From the NCBI GenBank assembly GCA_937902285.1, contig CALGTB010000318.1, positions 1 through 34,486 of the forward strand: 34,486 nucleotides of DNA, read 5' to 3'. The notes under the pieces are model-generated. The model worked only from the letters and a program-made list of their open reading frames with translations, was not told where the DNA came from and did not search any database. Origin of the DNA: an uncultured Actinomycetes bacterium. Its GTDB lineage: Bacteria; Actinomycetota; Actinomycetes; S36-B12. The translations under genes and the position numbers were made by a program. Positions 24,106 to 31,736 of the stretch are shown here, piece by piece. Positions within the stretch are counted from its first letter, which is position 1. Each line of letters begins with the position of its first letter.

Positions 24106-25950
24106 CTACTTCTTCGGCGAGTCGGAGGTGGAGAGAGCGGCGATGAAGGCCTCCTGGGGGACCTCGACGCGCCCCACCATCTTCATGCGCTTCTTGCCCT
24201 CCTTCTGCTTCTCGAGGAGCTTGCGCTTGCGCGTGATGTCGCCGCCGTAGCACTTGGCGAGGACGTCCTTGCGGATCGCCCTGATGGTCTCGCGCGTGAT
24301 GACGCGCGATCCGATGGCGGCCTGGATGGGCACCTCGAACTGCTGCCGTGGGATGAGCTCCTTGAGCTTGGCCGTCATCATCACGCCGTAGGCCATGGCC
24401 TTGTCACGGTGGACGATCGCACTGAAGGCATCGACGGCGTCGCCGTGGAGAAGGATGTCGACCTTGACGAGGTCGGCCTCCTGCTCGCCGGTCACGTCGT
24501 AGTCGAGCGAGGCATAGCCCCGGGTCTTCGACTTGAGCTGGTCGAAGAAGTCGAAGACGATCTCGGCGAGGGGCAGCGTGTAGCGCATCTCCACCCGGTC
24601 CTCGGACAGGTAGTCCATGCCCAGGAGGGTTCCGCGGCGCTGCTGGCACAGCTCCATCACGGTCCCGACGAACTCGCTCGGGAGAATGATCGTGGACTTG
24701 ACCACGGGCTCCAGGATCCGGTCGATCTTCTGCGTCGGGAACTCGCTGGGGTTCGTCACGACCAGTTCGTCGCCGTCGTCGTTGAACACCCGGTAGATGA
24801 CGTTCGGCGCGGTCGAGATGAGGTCGAGGTTCGCCTCGCGCTCGAGCCGCTCGCGCACGATCTCCATGTGCAGCAGGCCCAGGAAGCCGCAGCGGAACCC
24901 GAATCCGAGAGCCAGCGAGGTCTCGGGCTCGTAGACCAGCGCGGCGTCGTTGAGCTTCAGCTTGTCGAGCGCGTCTCGGAGCTCGGGATAGTCGCTGCCA
25001 TCGATCGGGTAGAGCCCTGAGAACACCATGGGCTTGGGATCGCGGTAGCCGCCCAGCGCCTCGGTCGCACCCTTGCGCTCCGACGTGATCGTGTCGCCGA
25101 CGCGTGACTGCCGGACGTCCTTGACGCCCGTGATGAGGTAGCCCACCTCGCCGACGCCCAGCCCCTTGCCCGGTATCGGCTCCGGCGAGATGACGCCGAC
25201 CTCGAGCAGCTCGTGGATGGCACCGGTCGACATCATCTGGATCCGCTCACGGGTGGAGATGTGACCGTCGATGACGCGGATGTAGGTGATGACGCCGCGG
25301 TAGGTGTCATAGACCGAGTCGAAGATCATGGCCCGTGCCGGCTTGTCGGCGTCGCCGACCGGGGCCGGGATCTCGCGGACGATCTTCTCGAGGAGCTCGT
25401 GGACGCCGACTCCGGTCTTGGCCGACACGCGGAGCACGTCGCCCGGGTCGCAGCCGATGATGCGGGCGAGCTCCGCCGCGTACTTCTCCGGCTGTGCGGC
25501 AGGCAGGTCGATCTTGTTCAGGACGGGGATGATCGTGAGGTCGTTCTCCAGGGCGAGGTAGAGGTTCGCCAGGGTCTGCGCCTCGATGCCCTGCGCCGCG
25601 TCGACCAGGAGCACCGCCCCCTCGCACGCCGCGAGCGAGCGCGACACCTCGTAGGTGAAGTCGACGTGGCCGGGGGTGTCGATCATGTTCAGGATGAACG
25701 ACTCGCCGCTGTCGGACGAGAACGGCAGCCGCACCGCCTGCGACTTGATCGTGATGCCGCGCTCACGCTCGATGTCCATCCGATCGAGGTACTGCGCCCT
25801 CATGGAACGGGCGTCGACGACGCCCGTCTGCTGCAGCATGCGGTCGGCCAGGGTCGACTTGCCGTGGTCGATGTGGGCGATGATGCAGAAGTTCCGGATG
25901 ACCGACGGATCGGTGCTGCCGGGCTGCGGGACGGGCACAGGGGTCCTCAC
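24106..25950 (-). CDS. lepA: elongation factor 4
   Basis: The 614-residue ribosomal back-translocase GTPase has G1 AHIDHGKS (25-32), G3 DTPGH (91-95) and G4 NKID (145-148), followed by EF-G-like domains II, III and V and the LepA-specific C-terminal domain (YGGDITRKRKLLEKQKEGKKRMK). GTG 25950 is accepted though no Shine-Dalgarno site is obvious; a second GTG four codons in is possible. It is divergent from rpsT with about 180 bases between. Confidence 0.96.
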   Translation of the reverse strand: MRTPVPVPQPGSTDPSVIRNFCIIAHIDHGKSTLADRMLQQTGVVDARSMRAQYLDRMDIERERGITIKSQAVRLPFSSDSGESFILNMIDTPGHVDFTYEVSRSLAACEGAVLLVDAAQGIEAQTLANLYLALENDLTIIPVLNKIDLPAAQPEKYAAELARIIGCDPGDVLRVSAKTGVGVHELLEKIVREIPAPVGDADKPARAMIFDSVYDTYRGVITYIRVIDGHISTRERIQMMSTGAIHELLEVGVISPEPIPGKGLGVGEVGYLITGVKDVRQSRVGDTITSERKGATEALGGYRDPKPMVFSGLYPIDGSDYPELRDALDKLKLNDAALVYEPETSLALGFGFRCGFLGLLHMEIVRERLEREANLDLISTAPNVIYRVFNDDGDELVVTNPSEFPTQKIDRILEPVVKSTIILPSEFVGTVMELCQQRRGTLLGMDYLSEDRVEMRYTLPLAEIVFDFFDQLKSKTRGYASLDYDVTGEQEADLVKVDILLHGDAVDAFSAIVHRDKAMAYGVMMTAKLKELIPRQQFEVPIQAAIGSRVITRETIRAIRKDVLAKCYGGDITRKRKLLEKQKEGKKRMKMVGRVEVPQEAFIAALSTSDSPKK

Positions 25951-25994
25951 GACGTGGCCACCGAGCAGGTGGTGGGCGGTGGATGGGGGGCGAT

Positions 25995-26024
25995 TTGGGC
26001 TATGGGCCAGCCTACGGGTAATCT
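25995..26024 (+). promoter_or_regulatory. rpsT promoter
   Basis: TTGGGC (25995-26000), 18-base spacer, TAATCT (26019-26024). This predicts transcription near 26031 and a leader of about 100 bases. The leader holds CCGGGCC-GTT-GGCCCGG (26061-26077) and a palindrome CAGACGTCTG (26041-26050). A minus-strand TAGGCT (26009-26014) could serve lepA, but with low support. Confidence 0.5.
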
Positions 26025-26128
26025 TGGGGGTCGCTTCACCCAGACGTCTGTCCAGCCCGTCCGGGCCGTTGGCCCGGGATCACCGAACCAGTCCTGGCCG
26101 AAGGCCCGGCATCACGAAAGTTGTCCCC

Positions 26129-26389
26129 GTGGCGAACATCAAGTCGCAGATCAAGCGCAACAAGACGAACGAGAAGGCGCGTCAGCGCAACAAGGCTGTC
26201 AAGTCAGCGCTCAAGACGTCGGTGCGCAAGTTCCGCGAGGCTGCCGAGGCCGGCGACGCCGCCGCGGCGACCGCCCAGGCACGTGAGGCCAGCCGCGCGC
26301 TCGACAAGGCCGCCAGCAAGGGCGTCATCCACGCCAACCAGGCCGCCAACCGCAAGTCGTCGATCGCCAAGCAGGTCGCGGCCCTCTAG
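26129..26389 (+). CDS. rpsT: 30S ribosomal protein S20
   Basis: The 86-residue, strongly basic three-helix protein binds 16S rRNA early in 30S assembly. It starts MANIKSQIKRNKTNEKARQR and has the typical VIHANQAANRKSSIAKQV end. The GTG start fits the S20 N-terminus exactly. Its own promoter and a structured leader precede it, and a strong terminator follows. Divergent lepA/rpsT is a conserved actinobacterial pair. Confidence 0.98.
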   Translation: MANIKSQIKRNKTNEKARQRNKAVKSALKTSVRKFREAAEAGDAAAATAQAREASRALDKAASKGVIHANQAANRKSSIAKQVAAL

Positions 26390-26407
26390 GCCCGACCCCC
26401 TGACGCC

Positions 26408-26443
26408 GAGAGGGCGCCACCCCCACGGGGGTGGCGCCCTCTC
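26408..26443. terminator. bidirectional hairpin terminator between rpsT and the secreted protein gene
   Basis: Perfect 17-base inverted arms (26408-26424 and 26427-26443), rich in G and C, with only AC between, so a real loop would open one pair. There is no T-run on either side, as is common in actinobacteria. It lies 18 bases after the rpsT stop and 26 bases beyond the stop of the convergent gene, so it can serve both. Confidence 0.85.
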
Positions 26444-26469
26444 GCATGCGCGGGCTGGTCGGCCGCGGA

Positions 26470-27264
26470 CTAGGCGGTCAGCCGGAACGACTGACGGGCC
26501 ACGAGCGGCGTGTAGTTCTTGCCGCCCGTCGAGGTGATGAGGACGGTGCAGGTGCCGCTCGACGCGAGCGCGGTGATCTTCCCCTTCGCGATGGAGCAGG
26601 TGTCGGACGACACGGATGCCGTCTGCCCGGAGGCCAGGACCACCGAGAAGGACACCGGCTGGTCCTTGACCAGCTTCGGCAGGGCCTTCCCGAGCACCTC
26701 GGTGCCGTCGAGGATGACCGCCGCCTCATCCGACAGGCGATCGGCCTTGACCGGGGAGAAGACCGTCGGCCACACCCGCAGGTACGCCGGGTTCGCACTG
26801 TCCCTGCCGGCGCCGAGGACGTAGAGCGCGCAGGTGGTGGAGCGGGGGTTGCCGGTGTCGGCCCGGCAGTCGACCGACTCGCGGGGCGAGACGGTTCCGG
26901 TCGGATTGGGGTTGGCGCCGTAGAACTCGGCGTTGACCCGGATGGGGATCGCGACGGACGCGCGGGCGGCGGCGTCGGCCGGCAGGTAGGCGAGCGCATC
27001 AGTGGAGGCATCGCAGACCGTGGGGGGCTGCCGGGGGTCGGCGGGCACCTTGCAGTGCAGGGCGTAGAGGCCCACGCCCGCCGGGAGGTTGACGACGTCG
27101 ACCGTGAGAACGGAGGACGAGACAAGGGCCACCAGCGGCGTGGGGCTCGACTGGCCGGCCACCGTGGCGTTGTAGGCGCCCTCGGCGCGGGCCGGGGCGG
27201 CCAGGGTCGCAACGGCGATGACGGTCGCGGCGATGGCAGCCGTGCGGCGAATGCTGGTTCTCAT
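26470..27264 (-). CDS. secreted neocarzinostatin-like protein of the heme locus
   Basis: The 264-residue protein has a clear Sec signal (MRTSIRRTAAIAATVIAVA..., cleavage expected after ARA, residue 27). The mature part begins with an Ig-like/neocarzinostatin-type domain: GVGLYALHCKVP, then VDCR and CALYV with paired cysteines. It resembles the neighbouring protein (GIYVALC, VDCR, CSIV). A C-terminal beta domain (about 205-262) has a second Cys pair. No HtaA heme motif was recognised. Its position beside hmuTUV suggests surface heme capture or relay; function is inferred. GAAAGGA precedes ATG 27264. It is likely in an operon with the next gene upstream (37-base gap). Confidence 0.7.
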   Translation of the reverse strand: MRTSIRRTAAIAATVIAVATLAAPARAEGAYNATVAGQSSPTPLVALVSSSVLTVDVVNLPAGVGLYALHCKVPADPRQPPTVCDASTDALAYLPADAAARASVAIPIRVNAEFYGANPNPTGTVSPRESVDCRADTGNPRSTTCALYVLGAGRDSANPAYLRVWPTVFSPVKADRLSDEAAVILDGTEVLGKALPKLVKDQPVSFSVVLASGQTASVSSDTCSIAKGKITALASSGTCTVLITSTGGKNYTPLVARQSFRLTA

Positions 27265-27301
27265 GCGGGTCCTTTCGGGGTGAGGGGCGGGGTGTCTCGG
27301 G

Positions 27302-27847
27302 TCAGGGTCGGAAGGTGACGGGCACGGCGACGTCGAAGCGCCGATCGCCTGCCTTGGTGTGGTCGGCGCGCGTGACGATCGAGCAGGACACGGTGCGGCA
27401 GTCGACAGAGCCGATGAGTGCCGAGACCTGCAGGCGGACGCTGAAGCGCCCGCCCGGCCGGTACGGGACGGCGAGCGACGCCCCGTAGGGCGGGGGGTTC
27501 GAGGAGATCCATGCCGACGCCGCGCTCGTCCCGGACGTGTTCACGCCGCCGCCGCACGGAGAAGGCACCTGGCCCTTGCGCGGGGTGACGCACAGCGCCA
27601 CGTAGATGCCCACCGTGGGGTCGAAGCCCTTGCCCGTGACCCGCACCGTGGCGCCCGCCGGATCGAGCCGTCGCACGGGGGTGACCGACAGACTGAGGCC
27701 CGACGATGTCACGACGGTGCGCGTCGACGCCACGGTCGATGCCTGCGCCACGGATACGGACGGCTCCTGCGCCACGGCCGACGACACCGGCACCACGACG
27801 GCACCCGCGGCGAGCAGCGGGACCATGACTCTGATGAACGGGCGCAC
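27302..27847 (-). CDS. secreted neocarzinostatin-like domain protein
   Basis: The 181-residue protein has a signal peptide (hydrophobic MVPLLAAGAVVVPVSSAVAQ, cleavage after AVA or AQ). The mature part is a single domain: ATVRVTGKGFDPTVGIYVALC, PSPCGGG, RFSVRLQV, VDCRTVSC and IVTRADHTKAGDRRFDVAVPVTF. From memory, the 'VDCR..C.IVTRADH...D...PVTF' ending recurs in actinobacterial proteins next to HtaA-type heme genes. GTG 27847 and ATG 27826 are both possible starts. Longer forms are rejected because signal-like sequence begins only here. It is divergent from hmuT over 105 bases. Role in heme handling is inferred. Confidence 0.7.
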   Translation of the reverse strand: MRPFIRVMVPLLAAGAVVVPVSSAVAQEPSVSVAQASTVASTRTVVTSSGLSLSVTPVRRLDPAGATVRVTGKGFDPTVGIYVALCVTPRKGQVPSPCGGGVNTSGTSAASAWISSNPPPYGASLAVPYRPGGRFSVRLQVSALIGSVDCRTVSCSIVTRADHTKAGDRRFDVAVPVTFRP

Positions 27848-27940
27848 CCGCGGAGAGTAGGGACAAACGGGCCGGCTTCGCTTGACGCGATGTCGGCTCC
27901 TTTCCGACGCTGCGTCGGGGGAAAGCGGCCGCCGCACGGC

Positions 27941-27946
27941 GATAAT
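27941..27946 (+). promoter_or_regulatory. -10 box of hmuT (leaderless)
   Basis: GATAAT lies 6 bases before the hmuT GTG at 27953, with no Shine-Dalgarno site between. Transcription should start at or next to the GTG. No -35 match and no DtxR/IdeR-type iron box was found in the 105-base divergent gap. Confidence 0.6.
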
Positions 27947-27952
27947 CAGCGC

Positions 27953-28954
27953 GTGCGCAGACTCCCGTCCATCGCGGCGCTGGCGTGCGTCGCGCTCGTC
28001 ACGGCGTCCTGCGGCGGCGGTTCGGCCTCGCTCGAGCCGAACGCCGGCACCTCGTCGCTGGTGGAGTCGGCAGCGTCGCCCGGCGCCACCGCATCACCCT
28101 CGGCCACGGGAGTCGTGACCATCACCTCCGCGGACATCCCGGCCCCGGCCCCGGCGGTGATCACGCTTCCCGACAGCTCCCCGCGCCGGATCGTGAGCCT
28201 GGCCAGCGGCGCCGCCGAGACCCTCGCGGCGCTCGGAGTCGGCGATCGCGTCGTCGGGCGCGATGAGGCGAGCGACGTCCCGCAGATCAGCGCCGCGCCG
28301 ATCGTCACGAAGGCCCACGCCACGAGCGCCGAGAAGGTGCTCGCGCTGCAGCCCGATCTCGTCATCGTCGATGCCGCCACCGCACCGCTCGAGGCGCTCG
28401 GCCAGATCAGCGACGCAGGCGTGCGGGTCGTGGAGATCCCCGAGGCCTGGACTCTCGCCGACATCGCCGCCCGCACGACGGCGATCGCCGAGGCCGTGGG
28501 GATCCCCCCGGATGCCGCCGCGTCGGTGATAGCCGAGGCGACGAGCGCCGGTGGCGCGACACCGCAGGCGGATGCCCCCCGCGTGGCCTTCCTCTACCTC
28601 CGCGGGACGTCCGCCATCTACCTCGTCGGCGGCTCGGGCTCCGGGGCCGACGCCCTCGTGGAGGCGGCGGGGGGCATCGACGCGGGAGCGGCCGCCGGGT
28701 ACGAGGCCTTCGTGCCGCTGACCGCGGAGGCGGTGGCGGCACTCGACCCGGACGTGCTCCTCGTCATGACGAAGGGCCTCGAGTCGGTCGGGGGCATCGA
28801 CGGGCTGGTCGGCCTGCCCGGAGTCGCCCAGACGCCGGCCGGGCGCGATCGACGCGTGGTCGCCGTGGACGACACCCTCCTGCTCTCGTTCGGACCGCGC
28901 ACAGGTGCGCTCATCGAGGCGCTTCGCACCTCGATCGGGACGGGCACGGCGTGA
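27953..28954 (+). CDS. hmuT: heme ABC transporter substrate-binding lipoprotein
   Basis: The 333-residue class III binding protein captures heme and docks on HmuUV. A lipoprotein signal ends at LVTASC (Cys20), followed by a Ser/Ala-rich linker. The two-lobed fold begins at PRRIVSLASGAAETLAALG. Candidate axial ligands by analogy with corynebacterial HmuT are His122 (TKAHATSAEKVLAL) and Tyr223 (GTSAIYLVGG); this comparison is from memory. GTG 27953 fits the -10 box and the signal peptide. The gene ends in GTGA, where a chain of short ORFs leads to hmuU. Confidence 0.88.
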   Translation: MRRLPSIAALACVALVTASCGGGSASLEPNAGTSSLVESAASPGATASPSATGVVTITSADIPAPAPAVITLPDSSPRRIVSLASGAAETLAALGVGDRVVGRDEASDVPQISAAPIVTKAHATSAEKVLALQPDLVIVDAATAPLEALGQISDAGVRVVEIPEAWTLADIAARTTAIAEAVGIPPDAAASVIAEATSAGGATPQADAPRVAFLYLRGTSAIYLVGGSGSGADALVEAAGGIDAGAAAGYEAFVPLTAEAVAALDPDVLLVMTKGLESVGGIDGLVGLPGVAQTPAGRDRRVVAVDDTLLLSFGPRTGALIEALRTSIGTGTA

Positions 28955-29002
28955 GCGCACTCGGCACGGTCACGACGTGAACGCACTCGGCACGGTCACG
29001 AC
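28951..29002 (+). repeat. two tandem 26-base units forming mini-ORFs between hmuT and hmuU
   Basis: Units 28951-28976 and 28977-29002 differ at one base (G versus A at unit position 5). GTGAGCGC repeats again at 29003, the hmuU start. Each unit begins with GTG and reads nine codons (MSALGTVTT, MNALGTVTT) to a TGA that overlaps the next GTG as GTGA: 28951-28980, then 28977-29006. hmuT, ORF1, ORF2 and hmuU are thus linked by three successive GTGA overlaps. Confidence 0.95.
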
Positions 29003-29959
29003 GTGAGCGCTCGACGCTGGCTCATCGCCACCGCCCTGCTCCTGGTCCTGCTGGCAGCCGTCGCCATCGCGCTGCGCGTCGGGATCGCCGAGCCGACGGC
29101 GGAGATCGTGTGGAGCATCCGAGCGCCGCGGGTGGTGATGGCGCTGCTCGTCGGGTCCGGCCTAGCGATCGCGGGAGCACTGATGCAGGGCTCCCTGGGC
29201 AATCCGCTCGCCGACCCCGGCCTCGTGGGCGTGTCCGCCGGCGCCGCCCTCGGAGCCATGGCCGCCGTCGCCGTCGGCGCCTCGTTCAACACCGTGCTGA
29301 CAGCCGCGATCGCCTGCATCGGCGCTGCGATCGCGACGGTTGTCGTGGTGTCGGTGTCGATGCGCGACCGCCGGCCCGAGGTCGTCACGCTGCTCCTGGC
29401 GGGCGTGGCCGTGACCGCCTTCGCCATCGCCGCGATCGCGGTGGTGTCGGCGCTGAGCACCTCGGCGGCGATGCGGTCGATCACGTTCTGGTCCAGCGGG
29501 AGCCTGGCCCTGTCGACGTGGGACGGAGTCGTGTCGGTGGCTCCCTTCGTCGCCGTCGGCGTGATCCTCGCGGCGACCGTCGCCGGGCCCCTCGACGTCA
29601 TGTCGCTCGGCGACCGCGCGGCGCTCGCGACAGGGGTGGATGTGACCCGCGTGCGCTACCGCTCGCTCGCGGCGGTGATCCTCCTCGTCGCGGCTGGCGT
29701 CGCCGTGGTCGGCGTGATCGCGTTCGTCGGCCTGCTGGTCCCGCACGCCGTCCGCATGGTCGTGGGCCCTCGACACGGGCCGCTGCTCGTGCTGAGTGCT
29801 CTCGGGGGCGCACTGCTCATCCTCGTCGCCGACACGGTCGCCCGGGTGGCCGCCAACCCTGTCGAGATCCCGATCGGCGCCATCACGGCCGTGCTGGGGG
29901 CTCCGGTGTTCTTCCTGCTCATCCGCCGCACCCGGGCTCGCCAGGGGGGATGGGCATGA
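29003..29959 (+). CDS. hmuU: heme ABC transporter permease (FecCD family)
   Basis: The 318-residue FecCD/BtuC-type permease has about ten helices. Family features: RAPRVVMALLVGSGLAIAGALMQGSLGNPLADPGLVGVSAGAALG near the N-terminus and GVIAFVGLLVPHAVRMVVG near the C-terminal third, the latter contacting the ATPase. It is a little short at the N-terminus for the family but complete. GTG 29003 overlaps the stop of the second mini-ORF; no separate Shine-Dalgarno site is obvious, so translation may depend on coupling. It overlaps hmuV by ATGA. Confidence 0.93.
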   Translation: MSARRWLIATALLLVLLAAVAIALRVGIAEPTAEIVWSIRAPRVVMALLVGSGLAIAGALMQGSLGNPLADPGLVGVSAGAALGAMAAVAVGASFNTVLTAAIACIGAAIATVVVVSVSMRDRRPEVVTLLLAGVAVTAFAIAAIAVVSALSTSAAMRSITFWSSGSLALSTWDGVVSVAPFVAVGVILAATVAGPLDVMSLGDRAALATGVDVTRVRYRSLAAVILLVAAGVAVVGVIAFVGLLVPHAVRMVVGPRHGPLLVLSALGGALLILVADTVARVAANPVEIPIGAITAVLGAPVFFLLIRRTRARQGGWA

Positions 29960-30720
29960 GCCACGCCGTCGAGCTCCGCGACGTCTCGGTGACCACGGGT
30001 GGCCGCGTTCGCCTGCACCCGACCTCGCTGCAGATCGGCACGGGAACCGTGACCGGCGTCATCGGCCGCAACGGCTCGGGCAAGTCGACGATGCTCGAGG
30101 TGATGTCGTCCGAGCTCACGCCGACGACCGGATCCGTCCTGCTCTTCGGCGATGATGCGTCGAGCCTCAGCCTCGTGGAGCGGGCCCGCCGCCGCGCCAT
30201 CCTCAGCCAGGAGACGATGCTGGCCTTCCCGTTCTCGGTACGCGAGGTGGTCTCCTGGGGCCGCACCCCGTGGCGCGGATCCGACCGGTCGTCCGACGAC
30301 GACATCATCATCGCCTCAGCCATGGCCCAGCAGGGCGTCGACGCCCTGTCGGGTCGAGCGGTCACCGAGCTGTCGGGCGGCGAGCGCAAGCGCGTGCACC
30401 TCGCGCGCGTCGTCGCCCAGGACTGCCCGCTGCTCATCCTCGACGAGGCCGACTCCGACCTCGACCTGCTCGGGCGCCGCGTCATCGACGACGTCGTGGC
30501 CGCTCACGCGCGGAGCGGGAGCACCGCCGTCGTCGTCAGCCACGACGTGAATCGGCTGGCCCGCTTCTGCGATGCCTTCGTCGTCATGGCCGACGGCCGG
30601 ATCCAGGCGCACGGGGCCACGCACGACGTGCTCACCGAGCCGATCCTGAGCGCGGCCTTCGGCGCCCGCGTCATCGTCGAGCGCCGGGACGACGGGCTGT
30701 CGGTGCACCTGCCCGACTGA
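29956..30720 (+). CDS. hmuV: heme ABC transporter ATPase
   Basis: The 254-residue ATPase has Walker A GRNGSGKST (37-45), the Q-loop in AILSQETMLAF, signature LSGGERKR and the switch His in VVSHD. Walker B reads LLILDEADSDLD: the catalytic Glu is present, but the usual PT after DE is replaced by AD. ATG 29956 overlaps the hmuU stop as ATGA; an in-frame ATG at 29950 is an alternative. It converges on holA with 8 bases between. Confidence 0.92.
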   Translation: MSHAVELRDVSVTTGGRVRLHPTSLQIGTGTVTGVIGRNGSGKSTMLEVMSSELTPTTGSVLLFGDDASSLSLVERARRRAILSQETMLAFPFSVREVVSWGRTPWRGSDRSSDDDIIIASAMAQQGVDALSGRAVTELSGGERKRVHLARVVAQDCPLLILDEADSDLDLLGRRVIDDVVAAHARSGSTAVVVSHDVNRLARFCDAFVVMADGRIQAHGATHDVLTEPILSAAFGARVIVERRDDGLSVHLPD

Positions 30721-30728
30721 GGCCCCGG

Positions 30729-31736
30729 CTAGCCCTCCGAGGTGGACGTGCCCGCCGTTGCCGCCACGAGGATCTCGAGGGCCAGCAGCTTCTGCTCGTC
30801 CACCAGGCTCGAACCCTCGAGGACCCCGCCCTTCACGGCCCCGTCGGCGTCGGCGAGGGCCACGACGGCGATCGCCAGGCGACGCTGGTCGCCGCTCCAC
30901 TTCGCCCACTGCCGACGGAGGGGCTCCACCTTCCACGGCGGGGCGCCGGCCTCCTTGGCGACCACCGCCGCGGACGTGCCCGGCGGCATGCCGCCGACGC
31001 GCACCAGGGTCCGCAGGCCCATGGCCAGCGCCGTCACGGTGACCGGTCCGACACGGCCCGCGTCGGACGACAGCATCGACAGTCGCAGCGAGCGCAGGGC
31101 ATCGGCGTAGCGCCGCTCCCACACCGCATCGGCGATGGTGAAGCCCGCGACATCGGCCACGCCCGCGAAGTAGGCACGCACGTCATCGACGTCGATCGGG
31201 TTCGCATCGATGTCGGCCACGAGCTGCGAGACACCCGCGGAGAGCAGGCCGAGGTCCTGTCCCACCGACTCGTACAGCGCGATGATCGCCGGTCCGGTGG
31301 CCTTGCGCCGATGCGACGCGAACTCGCGCGTGAGGAACTCCACCGTGGCCTTCCCGCGCTTGACCGCCTGGCAGTCGACCACGTCGGCGCCTGCCGACTT
31401 CAGCGCGTCGAGCAGCGCCTTCCCCTTGACTCCGCCGGGATGCGTGAAGACCAGGAAGACATTGTCGGGAAGGTCGGCGATCACCTCGCGGATCGCGGCG
31501 GCGAGGCGGTCGTCCGCCGCGTCGACTCCGGTCACGACGACCACTCCCCCGTCGCCGAACAGGTTGGGCGCCGTGGCCTCGCGGAACTGCAGCACCGCCG
31601 AGTCGTCACCGGCGTCGATGACCGAGCGCTGGACCGTCGGGTCGGCCGCGCGAGCCGCTGCCGACACTCCGAGCACGGCGCGCTCCACGAGGATGGGCTC
31701 GGCCCCGATGGCGAGGGTGATGCGTGCGACCGTCAC
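30729..31736 (-). CDS. holA: DNA polymerase III delta subunit
   Basis: The 335-residue clamp-loader delta subunit opens the beta ring. It begins VTVARITLAIGAEPILVERAV, has the AAA+-like N-terminal domain (LVFTHPGGVKGKALLDALKSAG) with no functional P-loop, as expected, then a helical domain (LSAGVSQLVADIDANPIDVDDVRAYFAG) and a C-terminal collar domain. GTG 31736 overlaps the comEC stop as GTGA. It is placed after comEA-comEC, as usual in this phylum. Confidence 0.94.
   Translation of the reverse strand: MTVARITLAIGAEPILVERAVLGVSAAARAADPTVQRSVIDAGDDSAVLQFREATAPNLFGDGGVVVVTGVDAADDRLAAAIREVIADLPDNVFLVFTHPGGVKGKALLDALKSAGADVVDCQAVKRGKATVEFLTREFASHRRKATGPAIIALYESVGQDLGLLSAGVSQLVADIDANPIDVDDVRAYFAGVADVAGFTIADAVWERRYADALRSLRLSMLSSDAGRVGPVTVTALAMGLRTLVRVGGMPPGTSAAVVAKEAGAPPWKVEPLRRQWAKWSGDQRRLAIAVVALADADGAVKGGVLEGSSLVDEQKLLALEILVAATAGTSTSEG

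Noticed and set aside
26041..26050. CAGACGTCTG palindrome as a regulator site
   Set aside because: A ten-base palindrome is easily found by chance and no known regulator of rpsT fits; kept only as part of the leader description.
27848..27952. Iron-regulator (DtxR/IdeR) box in the hmu divergent gap
   Set aside because: No match to the TTAGGTTAGCCTAACCTAA-type palindrome on either strand.
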